27,707 nucleotides of DNA from UBA12068 sp964452415 (GTDB taxonomy: Bacteria > Patescibacteriota > Minisyncoccia > Moranbacterales > GWC2-37-73): the NCBI GenBank assembly GCA_964452415.1, contig CAYVME010000012.1, forward strand, positions 1-27,707, written 5' to 3'. Shown piece by piece: positions 1 through 6,815 of the stretch (position 1 is the stretch's first letter; each line of letters starts with the position of its first letter). A model generated the notes under the pieces. That model saw only the letters and a program-made list of their open reading frames with translations. It had not been told where the DNA came from and made no database searches. The translations under genes were made by a program, and so were the position numbers.

Positions 1-167
1 GATACTGAGGACAAAAGATAGAAGCCCCCAGCTGTCTACAGGACAATGAAAACAAATATTGTGAATGGACTTTTCTCACTGATTGTCAAGATTAGCATGA
101 CATGAGGATTCTGTCAAGTGCCTTTTGGGAAAATCAATCCAAAGGGCAAAAAAGCTTTAAATCAAAC

Positions 168-191
168 AAAAAAATAGCAAACTTCTGCTAT
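168..191 (-). terminator. Possible minus-strand intrinsic terminator
   Basis: ATAGCA (174-179) pairs with TGCTAT (186-191) around a 6-nt loop. Read on the minus strand the hairpin is followed by a run of seven T. No minus-strand gene is visible to its right, so it may be fortuitous or may end an unrecognised small transcript. Confidence 0.3.
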
Positions 192-279
192 CAATGATTA
201 ATACGCCCAAGTCTTAGATTTGTTTCATGTGTCAGTTTTAGGGCTTACGCAATTGCTCGACTATTTTCCTTTTTGGCAC

Positions 280-310
280 GCTTTTGGATAAATACTCAAT
301 ATCCAAAAGC
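280..310. repeat. Perfect 11-bp inverted repeat upstream of ruvB
   Basis: GCTTTTGGATA at 280-290 is perfectly complementary to TATCCAAAAGC at 300-310, with a 9-nt loop. No T-run follows on the + strand, so it is not a simple intrinsic terminator. It could be a protein-binding operator or an RNA hairpin in the ruvB leader, about 130 bp before the start codon. Confidence 0.6.
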
Positions 311-440
311 TCCGATTCACTCTCGTTGCATATGGGCCAAAAAGAAAAATGGTCTCACATTGCTAATTCAAATGGGCAAAGTAGACGCTTAACAGAAAAT
401 ATCACTAGCTTTTTGGGTTTGAATGACTTATTATTGATGT

Positions 441-1451
441 ATGATTACAACCTCCGAAGAACAAGAAGATGATGTTGTCCTGGACAACACGCTCCGTCCG
501 CAAAGGCTGAGCGAATATGTCGGTCAACAGAAAATCCGCAAAAACTTGCAGATGTTTATTGATGCTGCCAAAAAAAGAGGTGAATCAATTGAGCATGTGC
601 TTCTTTATGGTCCAGCGGGACTTGGAAAAACAACTTTGGCACACATCATTGCCAATGAAATGGGAGTCAACATCCGCGTGACTTCAGGCCCAGCCATTGA
701 AAGGGTGGGCGATCTTGGTTCAATTTTGACCAATCTTCAGGATGGCGATGTGCTTTTCATTGATGAGATTCATCGCTTGAACAAATTGATTGAAGAAGTT
801 TTGTATCCAGCAATGGAAGATTACAAATTGGATGTGATTATAGGGAAGGGTCCATCTGCTCGAACACTTCAACTTGATTTGCCAAAATTCACTTTGATTG
901 GAGCGACAACCAGACTTGGAAGTCTTTCAAATCCTCTTCGAAATCGTTTTGGTGCAATTCATCGTTTGGAGTTTTACAATGAAGATGAAATGAAAAGCAT
1001 CATTCATCGCTCAGGAAAAATTTTGGGAATTCCGCTTGAGGACTCTGGCGCCAAGGAAATTGCAAAATCAAGTCGAAAAACTCCGCGAGTTGGAAACAGA
1101 ATCATCAAACGCGTCAGGGACTATGCTCAAATCAATGAACACAACATGATTGACAGTGCAATTGCGCGCCAAGCTTTGGAAATGATGGATGTTGATGAAC
1201 TTGGACTTGAACCGACAGATCGATTCATTTTGGAAACAATTATCAAAAAATTTAATGGTGGTCCCGTTGGAATTTCAACAATAGCAGCAGCAACTTCTGA
1301 GGAGATTGAAACCATTGAAGATGTCTATGAACCATTTTTGATTCAGCTTGGATTTCTCACTCGCACACCGCGCGGACGAATGGTGACAGAAAATGGATAT
1401 CGTCACATGGGAATCGACATGCCGCAGTCAACTCAGAACAAATTGGTATAA
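441..1451 (+). CDS. ruvB: Holliday junction branch migration helicase RuvB
   Basis: RuvB is the AAA+ motor that drives branch migration of Holliday junctions as hexameric rings on the RuvA-junction complex. The 336-residue product has the usual family length. Visible motifs are Walker A GPAGLGKTT (57-65), Walker B LFIDEIH (105-111), sensor 1 GATTR (154-158), the arginine-finger segment PLRNRFG (165-171) and the sensor-2 region TPRVGNRIIKRVRD near 215-228. The C-terminal winged helix ends with the typical GFLTRTPRGR signature. The ATG at 441 has no clear Shine-Dalgarno sequence; an alternative ATG four bases upstream is in the wrong frame. ruvA (14834) and ruvC (6816) lie elsewhere in this window, so the ruv genes are not an operon here. 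A strong terminator follows directly, suggesting ruvB is the last gene of its transcript. Confidence 0.97.
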   Translation: MITTSEEQEDDVVLDNTLRPQRLSEYVGQQKIRKNLQMFIDAAKKRGESIEHVLLYGPAGLGKTTLAHIIANEMGVNIRVTSGPAIERVGDLGSILTNLQDGDVLFIDEIHRLNKLIEEVLYPAMEDYKLDVIIGKGPSARTLQLDLPKFTLIGATTRLGSLSNPLRNRFGAIHRLEFYNEDEMKSIIHRSGKILGIPLEDSGAKEIAKSSRKTPRVGNRIIKRVRDYAQINEHNMIDSAIARQALEMMDVDELGLEPTDRFILETIIKKFNGGPVGISTIAAATSEEIETIEDVYEPFLIQLGFLTRTPRGRMVTENGYRHMGIDMPQSTQNKLV

Positions 1452-1460
1452 GATTTTTTG

Positions 1461-1489
1461 AAATGCTCTCCAAGAAAGAGCATTTTTTA
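1461..1489 (+). terminator. Intrinsic terminator of ruvB
   Basis: AAATGCTCT (1461-1469) pairs with AGAGCATTT (1477-1485) around a 7-nt loop and runs into a T tract. It begins nine bases after the ruvB stop. Confidence 0.85.
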
Positions 1490-1498
1490 TTTCAACAG

Positions 1499-1660
1499 TT
1501 TCCTTTCTCGGCACGCTCGCAGTCGGGAACTATTTTTTAGCAAAGCGAGTGAAATGAGATAGCAATTTCATTTCCGAGCGTGCGACAAAAACAAGCTTGC
1601 TTATAACTGCTTCGCTAAGAATTCGCTGTCGCTCATTATTGCCTCGAAAGAAAACGGTCT
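1499..1660. repeat. Structured intergenic repeat, long copy
   Basis: This AT/GC-patchy element shares its two ends with a second copy at 3103-3217: the left part (CACGCTCGCAGTCGGGAAC here, CACACTCGCAGTCAGGAAC there) and the right part beginning TATAACTGCTTCGCTAAGA in both. This copy has about 65 extra bases in the middle, including GCACGCTCG (1511-1519) inverted as CGAGCGTGC (1575-1583). The two ends are also roughly inverted to each other (GTTTCCTTTC against GAAAGAAAAC). Both copies face the same way, so they form direct repeats bracketing the small membrane gene, the DUF559 element and the PH-domain gene. Confidence 0.7.
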
Positions 1661-1686
1661 TATGAAAAATATTTTGCGATAGTCTG

Positions 1687-1716
1687 TTTAGCTTAATTAA
1701 ATTAATATGCTATAAT
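1687..1716 (+). promoter_or_regulatory. Probable sigma-70 promoter with extended -10
   Basis: A perfect TATAAT at 1711-1716 is preceded by TGC, giving an extended -10. A weak -35 (TTTAGC, 1687-1692) lies 18 bp upstream. It would start transcription about 20 bp before the small membrane protein at 1745. Confidence 0.6.
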
Positions 1717-1744
1717 GAAAAAAGAAATATAAAATTTATATATT

Positions 1745-1969
1745 ATGTTGGTAGCGATTTTTCAAATAATGTACTACTTGGTTTTATTCTCAATGTTTCT
1801 CATGAGCCTTTTTATTGTTTTTCATATTGTTTTTTACGCATATTCATTTCTTTCAAAACTTTTGATGCTTGCAATTTTTGTTCCAGTCGCTGGAGTGCTT
1901 CTTTTTACTAATTTTGTTTTGTTTTCCTCACTTAACCTCAGCAGTCTCTTATCGAGCATGTTGCCATGA
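1745..1969 (+). CDS. Small hydrophobic membrane protein, unknown function
   Basis: I do not recognise this 74-residue protein. Almost all of it is hydrophobic, with two probable transmembrane helices at about 5-30 and 36-62, rich in Phe, Leu and Val, and a short serine/leucine tail. Coding status is supported by a good extended -10 promoter 29 bp upstream and by a stop codon just before the downstream repeat element. It lies between the long structured repeat and the DUF559 element. Because low-complexity hydrophobic frames also arise by chance in T-rich DNA, confidence is moderate. No functional inference is possible. Confidence 0.5.
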   Translation: MLVAIFQIMYYLVLFSMFLMSLFIVFHIVFYAYSFLSKLLMLAIFVPVAGVLLFTNFVLFSSLNLSSLLSSMLP

Positions 1970-1990
1970 GAAAGATTTTTTCAATAGCTT

Positions 1991-2031
1991 CTTCTCCCTT
2001 CGGGAGAGGATGTCCAAAGGACAGGTGAGGG
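1991..2031. repeat. Left palindromic repeat of the DUF559 element
   Basis: The repeat has two small hairpins (CTCCC-TTC-GGGAG and GTCC-AAA-GGAC) and ends in GGTGAGGG. Its reverse complement matches the repeat at 2439-2487 across the whole unit: both contain CCCTCA, CTGTC, GACATC, TCTCCC and AGGGAGAAG in order. The repeat at 2380-2414 is a partial relative. The nuclease start codon lies six bases after it. Confidence 0.75.
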
Positions 2032-2036
2032 AAACT

Positions 2037-2417
2037 ATGAATAACAAAAAATCAAAAATAGAATTAGATAGAATAAGAAGGTTAAGAAAAAACCAAACAC
2101 CTCAAGAAACAATACTCTGGTCAAGATTAAAAAATAGAAGGCTTAATGAGTATAAATTCAGAAGACAGTATTTGATTGGGAAATACATTGCGGATTTTGT
2201 TTGTTTGGAAAATAATCTTATTATTGAATTGGATGGTTGGCAGCATAAAATCGAAGAAGTAAGGGAATATGACAACGAAAGAACAATATTTTTGAAAAAA
2301 GAAGGATTTGAAGTCTTACGATTTTGGAATGATGAAGTTAATAATAATTTGGACGGGGTTATTTTTGAAATAGTGTGTGCCCTCACCCCAGCCCTCTCCC
2401 GAGAGGAGAGGGAGTAA
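2037..2417 (+). CDS. DUF559 (Vsr-like, PD-(D/E)XK) endonuclease
   Basis: This 126-residue protein belongs to the DUF559 family, which shares the fold of very-short-patch-repair endonucleases. The core motif is clear: FRRQYLIGKYIADFVC, then LIIELDGWQH with the acidic catalytic residues of the PD-(D/E)XK type, then YDNERTIFLKKEGFEVLRFW. I start it at the ATG at 2037, which gives the family's normal N-terminus; the open frame continues upstream only through the left repeat. The C-terminus (VCALTPALSREERE) is translated from the repeat at 2380-2414, so the gene and its repeat are physically merged. It sits between inverted repeats like a small mobile cassette. The cellular role of such repeat-associated DUF559 proteins is not known to me. 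Confidence 0.85.
   Translation: MNNKKSKIELDRIRRLRKNQTPQETILWSRLKNRRLNEYKFRRQYLIGKYIADFVCLENNLIIELDGWQHKIEEVREYDNERTIFLKKEGFEVLRFWNDEVNNNLDGVIFEIVCALTPALSREERE
2380..2414. repeat. Internal repeat overlapping the DUF559 3' end
   Basis: CCCTCACCCC followed by an imperfect palindrome (CCCTCTCCC, then GAGAGGAGAGGG). It codes for the last residues of the nuclease. It resembles the CCCTCACC...CTCTCCC-type repeats found next to DUF559 genes in many bacteria. Confidence 0.7.
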
Positions 2418-2438
2418 TAATGAAGAAAACTTTTAAAA

Positions 2439-2487
2439 CCCTCATCTGTCATGAGTACATGACATCTTCTCCCGGAGGGAGAAGAAA
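2439..2487. repeat. Right palindromic repeat of the DUF559 element
   Basis: This is the inverted partner of the repeat at 1991-2031. It begins CCCTCATCTGTC, has an inner palindrome CATGAGTACATG, and ends TCTCCCGGAGGGAGAAG. The PH-domain gene starts 20 bases later. Confidence 0.75.
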
Positions 2488-2506
2488 GTAATGAAGAAAG
2501 CGTCTT

Positions 2507-3088
2507 ATGGATGGATTTTCAAAATATCATTTCAGGGATCTCAATGGAAGCGAGCAAATCATAAAGGTTTTGCATCGGAACTGGTTTTATTTGTTTCAAC
2601 AATTCTTCCTCGTCTTCATTTTAGTTGGAGTTTTTTTTGCGGGAACTTTCTATGGACCTCTGTTTTTTCCTGAAATGTACAGGGGGGAATACAAAGCAAT
2701 CACGGCTTTCATGGAAAATTTTTTCATGCTTGCGATTTGGATTTTCTCTTTTCTAATTTGGGTTGATTATTATTTTGATATTTGGATCATCACTAATGAG
2801 CGAATTGTGAATATCGAACAAAAAGGTCTTTTCACTCGTCATGTGAGTGAGCTTCGCTACAATAAAATCGAAGACATCACAACCGAAGTTACTGGTTTTA
2901 TTCCAACAGTTTTGAATTTTGGTGATGTCCAGATTCAAACCGCCGCTGAACTTTCAGAATTTCGATTCAGGACAATTTCTGATCCATATCACATCAAAAG
3001 TGTAATCATGGATCTTCAGAAAAAAACTGAGAAAAACAACGCTGAAAAATTCGGCGAGATGATCAAGGAAAAAATGTCAGGGGAATAG
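2507..3088 (+). CDS. Bacterial PH-domain (YdbS-like) membrane protein
   Basis: This 193-residue protein has two membrane helices at about 30-52 and 70-90, followed by a soluble bacterial Pleckstrin-homology-like domain. The domain begins with WIITNERIVNIEQKGLFTR and continues with ELRYNKIEDITTEV and GFIPTVLNFGDVQIQTA, the pattern of YdbS/YdbT-type bPH2 proteins. The last 35 residues are charged. The ATG at 2507 gives a plausible start (MDGFSKYHF); another ATG at 2491 is out of frame. The right DUF559 repeat ends only 20 bp upstream, so the native promoter or leader may have been displaced by that insertion. The function of these domains is generally unclear; a membrane or envelope role is inferred. 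Confidence 0.8.
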   Translation: MDGFSKYHFRDLNGSEQIIKVLHRNWFYLFQQFFLVFILVGVFFAGTFYGPLFFPEMYRGEYKAITAFMENFFMLAIWIFSFLIWVDYYFDIWIITNERIVNIEQKGLFTRHVSELRYNKIEDITTEVTGFIPTVLNFGDVQIQTAAELSEFRFRTISDPYHIKSVIMDLQKKTEKNNAEKFGEMIKEKMSGE

Positions 3089-3102
3089 TCTTGCGTGGTG
3101 TG

Positions 3103-3217
3103 TTTTTGTTTCTCCTGCTTCCTTTTTCAGCACACTCGCAGTCAGGAACTATAACTGCTTCGCTAAGACCTCGCTGTCGCTCGCTATTGCCTCAAAAGAA
3201 AACAGGAGAAACAAAAA
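3103..3217. repeat. MITE-like element with 15-bp perfect terminal inverted repeats
   Basis: TTTTTGTTTCTCCTG at 3103-3117 is perfectly inverted as CAGGAGAAACAAAAA at 3203-3217. The 85 bp between them are a shorter copy of the repeat at 1499-1660. The element has no gene of its own. It is open in the frame of the following lamin-tail gene, which makes that gene look about 50 codons longer than it probably is. Confidence 0.75.
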
Positions 3218-3240
3218 AGAATCCAAAAATAAAAAATAGG

Positions 3241-5649
3241 GTGAAAATAAATACAAAAATAAAACTCAAAAAGACATTCTTATTATTAGCATCGCCATTT
3301 TTCTTGGCGACGTTTTTTGTTTTTAGCCTAAGTGCCCAGGCTACTTGTAGAGAAGGAGTTATGATTTATGAAGTTTATGGTGGTGGTGGGAATGCGAGTG
3401 CACAGTATAAAAATGATTTTATCGGACTTTATAACAATTCTGATATTAAAATTGACCTGACCGGATGGACTGTTAAATATGCTGCAATTTCTTCTGAGCA
3501 TTTTGCAGTAACTGACTTGGCAGGCTCCATAGGGGCGGGTAAGTATTATTTGATTGAAGAGAAAAGTGGTAACGGCAGTGCAGCTCCTTTGCCTCTGCCA
3601 GATATGCGAGGCAACATATCTATGGCAGCAAATACCGGTAAAGTTATCTTAATGAGTGATGTTACCATGATAGATTCTGTTGTTTATAGTGGAGCGGATA
3701 ATGTCAAGAGTGTTTATAGAAAAAATGAAGCTTGCTTGGATAGTGATGATTACACGTCTGATTTTGATATCCATGAACCAAATCCAAAAAACAGCACTTT
3801 TTTTAACGATGAAGAGGAAGATGACCCGGACGAAGAGTTTGAAGAAGAAGTTGTCTGTAACGGTGATCCGAGTGAGGTAATATTGAGCGAAATTTATCCT
3901 AACACTGAAAAAGAAACCGATGAATTTGTGGAAATAATTAATGCGGGCTCTAATTGTGTGAATATTTCAAATTGGATTATTAAAGACTCCACCGAAACAG
4001 CCAGCCACAAGACGATTTTGCCGGTAGAAACAATTTTGGAGTCCGGAGAATATTTTTATTTGGAGAAAAATTTATATCTGAACAATGACAACGATATCGT
4101 TTTTCTGTTGGATAAAAACGGAAAGGAAATAGACAAGAGAGAATATGAGAACGCTATCCGGGGCAATTCCTTTGGGTTGTTTGATATTGGGTGGCGGTGG
4201 ACCTTAGAACCCACCAAGGGTGAGGAAAATATCTTGAAAATTAAAGAAATGGAGTCTGAAGATGATGTTGATACAAGCAATAAGGTGTATTCGGATCAAA
4301 TCTATCTTACGGAACTTTTTCCAAATCCATCTCAATCTCAATATGAGGAATATATTGAATTGTACAATGGGACTAATGAAGATGTTGATCTTGAGGGTTG
4401 GATGCTTCGAGATTCTTCTAAAACTGGAAAATATATTTTTAGTGAAAGTGTTATCTTGAAATCCCAAAAATATTTGGCAATCTTTAAAGAGAAATTCAAG
4501 TTTGCGCTCAATAACTCAGGCGATGAAAGTGTGACGCTTTTTGACCCCAACGGAAAAGAAGTTTCAAGGGTTGAATATAATGGAAGCAAAAAGAATGTGT
4601 CTTTCAATCTCGATGGACTCCGTTGGCGCGGGAGCAAATTTTTGACACCAGGAGCAGAAAACATTTTGAACAATGAGCCATATGGGAAAGTGAAGATTGA
4701 CGAAGATGTTTTTGAAAATGCCTATGCGGATTTTTCGGTTTCAACTGGAGACAAAGATGGTGAAAAGGTGAAAGTTGTTTGGGATTTTGGCGACAAGCAT
4801 AAAAGTTATTTGGCAAAAACAAGGCACAAATATGAAAAAGTCGGGAAATATCAGGCAAGTGTAAAATTGTCAGATGGAAATGAGGATGTGATGAAAAATT
4901 TTGAAATCGAAGTTAAAAAATTTCCACATCCGAAAGTTAAAATCATTTCGTTCACTGCAAATCCAGCAGGAAAAGATTCTGATTTTGAAATAATCACAAT
5001 TCAAAACAAATCAAAAAAGAAAATCAATCTTGAAGGCTGGAGCATTGCAACAGGAACCAAAAATCTGGTGAATCATCCAATCACTGAAAAGCTTGAAATA
5101 AAGAAAAGCCAAAGCAAAGAAATCACTCGGGAAATTTCAAAATTCACCTTGAACAACAAGAAAGGAAAAATTGAATTGCGATATCCTGATGGGAAGGTGG
5201 CCGACAAAATAAAATATGATCACGGCAAAGATTCGATCGGGGATGATGAAGTGTATACAAAAGAAAGTGGGAAGTGGGAATGGGTACTGAGTTTTACTTC
5301 AAGCTTATCCTCGGGACAAAAGTCCATAAAGCCTGTAAAGTCCATAAAGCAAAATGCAGAAGAAGTCGAGCAAATTCAGGAAGAAAGTTCTAATGGGGAG
5401 GTTGCTGGGGTTGAGATTGTGAAAAGGGAAAATTCGTTTGTGATGCTGGAAAATGATGTTGTGATTGGGAAAATCCGAATTAGCGAAGATGAGCTCAGAA
5501 CGAATGGAATTTATGATGTGATAGAGGTAGATGGGAAATATCTTTTGACACTGCAAGGAAAAGATTCAGAGCACTATGCAATCACATTTTTCAAAAATGT
5601 TTCTTCGGATATGAATGCAAAAATAAATTCACTTTTGAATTTTTTATGA
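3241..5649 (+). CDS. Secreted lamin-tail domain / PKD domain protein
   Basis: I place the start at GTG 3241, giving 802 residues. From there the N-terminus is a textbook signal peptide: basic KINTKIKLKK, a hydrophobic core, and SAQA before TCREG. The open frame extends upstream to a TTG at 3091, but that part is translated repeat DNA. At least four lamin-tail-like beta modules are visible, opening with MIYEVYGG (about 39), VILSEIYPN (about 212), IYLTELFPNP (about 352) and VKIISFTANP (about 626), each with a WTVK- or GWMLRD-like strand. A PKD module with VVWDFGD and the HKYEKVGKYQASVKLSDG strand lies between the third and fourth. An acidic linker (EEEDDPDEEFEEE) separates the first two. A repeat-derived stretch near residue 695 is described separately. 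Such proteins are exported surface proteins in these bacteria; the ligand is unknown. Confidence 0.85.
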   Translation: MKINTKIKLKKTFLLLASPFFLATFFVFSLSAQATCREGVMIYEVYGGGGNASAQYKNDFIGLYNNSDIKIDLTGWTVKYAAISSEHFAVTDLAGSIGAGKYYLIEEKSGNGSAAPLPLPDMRGNISMAANTGKVILMSDVTMIDSVVYSGADNVKSVYRKNEACLDSDDYTSDFDIHEPNPKNSTFFNDEEEDDPDEEFEEEVVCNGDPSEVILSEIYPNTEKETDEFVEIINAGSNCVNISNWIIKDSTETASHKTILPVETILESGEYFYLEKNLYLNNDNDIVFLLDKNGKEIDKREYENAIRGNSFGLFDIGWRWTLEPTKGEENILKIKEMESEDDVDTSNKVYSDQIYLTELFPNPSQSQYEEYIELYNGTNEDVDLEGWMLRDSSKTGKYIFSESVILKSQKYLAIFKEKFKFALNNSGDESVTLFDPNGKEVSRVEYNGSKKNVSFNLDGLRWRGSKFLTPGAENILNNEPYGKVKIDEDVFENAYADFSVSTGDKDGEKVKVVWDFGDKHKSYLAKTRHKYEKVGKYQASVKLSDGNEDVMKNFEIEVKKFPHPKVKIISFTANPAGKDSDFEIITIQNKSKKKINLEGWSIATGTKNLVNHPITEKLEIKKSQSKEITREISKFTLNNKKGKIELRYPDGKVADKIKYDHGKDSIGDDEVYTKESGKWEWVLSFTSSLSSGQKSIKPVKSIKQNAEEVEQIQEESSNGEVAGVEIVKRENSFVMLENDVVIGKIRISEDELRTNGIYDVIEVDGKYLLTLQGKDSEHYAITFFKNVSSDMNAKINSLLNFL
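5319..5350. repeat. Tandem 18-nt repeat inside the lamin-tail gene
   Basis: AAAGTCCATAAAGC occurs at 5319-5332 and again at 5337-5350. It is translated in frame as KSIKPVKSIKQ, in a linker after the last beta module. A relative with the same texture lies between genes at 6011-6044. Confidence 0.7.
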
Positions 5650-5701
5650 AATAAAAATATTACAAATACATTTATGATAAGCTTTCTGTTTCATTAAAAT
5701 T

Positions 5702-5733
5702 AAAAGGCGCCAGGGATTTCTCTGGCGCCTTTT
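5702..5733. terminator. Strong bidirectional intrinsic terminator
   Basis: AAAAGGCGCCAG (5702-5713) is a perfect inverted copy of CTGGCGCCTTTT (5722-5733) with an 8-nt loop. It ends the lamin-tail transcript and would also work on the other strand. Confidence 0.9.
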
Positions 5734-6096
5734 ACCATCCTGTTGGATTGGACAAGATGGTGTTGCCTTTTCTTTTTTTGAAAAACATTGAAGGTAAAAG
5801 AAAAGAATATAAGGTGGAAAAAAGTACTATGCAGATAATGGTTGATAACAAGCCTCTTACTTTTGAAAAAATTGATTTAATTTTTTTCATTAAAATTCTC
5901 CTTTGGATCTTAATTTATCAAAATCAATGATATAAAAATAGCTCATTTTGATTGACGGTGTCAATATGAAGCTTGAAATGATGAGTTTACGGTGCTAGGA
6001 TTGTAATAGTTGTAAGGTTTTAAAGTTCATAAGGTTCGTAAAGGAAATTCTTAGATTAGTTTAAACTGAAAAGCTAATGCCTAAGAAGCTAAATAT
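5734..6096. other. Intergenic region before yebC; no convincing gene
   Basis: A 60-codon frame at 5748-5930 has no motif, no visible ribosome-binding site and T-rich hydrophobic composition, so I do not call it a gene. The region holds a 15-bp palindrome, ATTGAC-GGT-GTCAAT (5951-5965), which could be an operator or hairpin, and a dispersed repeat at 6011-6044. The yebC promoter is probably here, but I cannot assign it with confidence. Confidence 0.5.
6011..6044. repeat. Intergenic GTTCATAAGG-type repeat
   Basis: The segment reads as short tandem variants of a TAAAGTTCATAAGG / GTTCGTAAAGG unit. It resembles the AAAGTCCATAAAGC units inside the lamin-tail gene and probably belongs to the same class of short direct repeats. 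Confidence 0.5.
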
Positions 6097-6813
6097 ATGT
6101 CTGGACATTCACATTGGGCGGGAATCAAACAAAGAAAAGGGGTTAATGATGCCAAGAGGGCTGGAGTTTTCACGAAATATGGAAGACTCATCACGATTGC
6201 GGCCAAGGAAGGTGGCGGAGACCCTGAAATGAATTTCAAATTGAAGATGGCTATTGATCGCGCCAGATATGAGAACATGCCAAAAGACACCATTGAGCGA
6301 GCTGTCAAAAAAGGAACCGGGGAACTCAAGGACGGAAATGAGATTGAAGAAATCATTTATGAAGGTTATGGCCCAGGAAATGTGGCGATGCTTATCAAGA
6401 CTGCAACTGACAATCGAAATCGAACAGGAAGTGAAATTAGAAGCATTTTGACCAAGTCTGGAGGAAAGCCTGCTTCAGAGGGTGGAGTGAAATTCATGTT
6501 CAAACTGGTTGGCAATATTGCAGTTGCAGTTGGAGACAAGGATCCATATGATGTTGAGATGGCTGCAATTGAAGCAGGAGCAGAAGACACCTTGTATGAA
6601 GGAGATATTGTGGTCGTGTATACAAAAATTGAAGATTTGAAAAAAGTGAAAGAAAATTTGGACAAAGCCGGTTTTCAAATTGAAGGTGCTGATTTGGTCT
6701 ATGCTCCAGTTCAAAAAACCGAGCTCGATTCTGATTCTAAAATTGATTACGAAAAACTTTTGGAAAAACTTGATGAACATGATGATGTTCAGGAAATTTA
6801 CGACAACTTGTAA
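6097..6813 (+). CDS. yebC: YebC/PmpR family protein
   Basis: The 238-residue product is a full-length YebC-family protein. The N-terminus MSGHSHWAGIKQRKGVNDAK is the family signature, followed by FTKYGRLI, the NMPKDTIERAVKKGTG helix and YEGYGPGNVAMLI. The middle part carries NRNRTGSEIRSIL and the GGV.FMF motif, and the C-terminal domain ends in an acidic tail. Family members are reported as transcriptional regulators and, in some bacteria, as factors that relieve ribosome stalling at proline-rich stretches. The ATG at 6097 is fixed by the family N-terminus. ruvC begins two bases after its stop; a yebC-ruvC order is common in bacteria and implies co-transcription. Confidence 0.96.
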   Translation: MSGHSHWAGIKQRKGVNDAKRAGVFTKYGRLITIAAKEGGGDPEMNFKLKMAIDRARYENMPKDTIERAVKKGTGELKDGNEIEEIIYEGYGPGNVAMLIKTATDNRNRTGSEIRSILTKSGGKPASEGGVKFMFKLVGNIAVAVGDKDPYDVEMAAIEAGAEDTLYEGDIVVVYTKIEDLKKVKENLDKAGFQIEGADLVYAPVQKTELDSDSKIDYEKLLEKLDEHDDVQEIYDNL

Positions 6814-6815
6814 AA

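Larger units (their letters stand above)
1..440. other. Region without a convincing gene
   Basis: I see no credible coding region here. An open frame at 284-472 runs past the ruvB start in another frame, has no recognisable motif and is built partly from a perfect hairpin, so I do not call it. The stretch holds that 11-bp inverted repeat (280-310), a possible minus-strand terminator (168-191) and a short imperfect hairpin near 121-146. A short structured RNA cannot be excluded, but nothing matches tmRNA, 6S, RNase P or SRP RNA by eye. Confidence 0.5.

Noticed and set aside
284..472. 62-codon open frame before ruvB
   Set aside because: Overlaps the ruvB start in another frame, contains a perfect hairpin and has no recognisable protein features.
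1869..2036. Upstream extension of the DUF559 frame
   Set aside because: Reads through the end of the small membrane gene and the left repeat; the family N-terminus fits the ATG at 2037.
1991..2487. CRISPR array
   Set aside because: Only two to three diverged palindromes with a gene between them; no regular spacers and no cas genes.
3091..3240. TTG start of the lamin-tail gene
   Set aside because: The first 50 codons are translated repeat DNA; a proper signal peptide starts at GTG 3241.
5748..5930. 60-codon open frame after the lamin-tail terminator
   Set aside because: No motif, no ribosome-binding site, T-rich hydrophobic composition; weaker than the called small membrane gene, which has a promoter.
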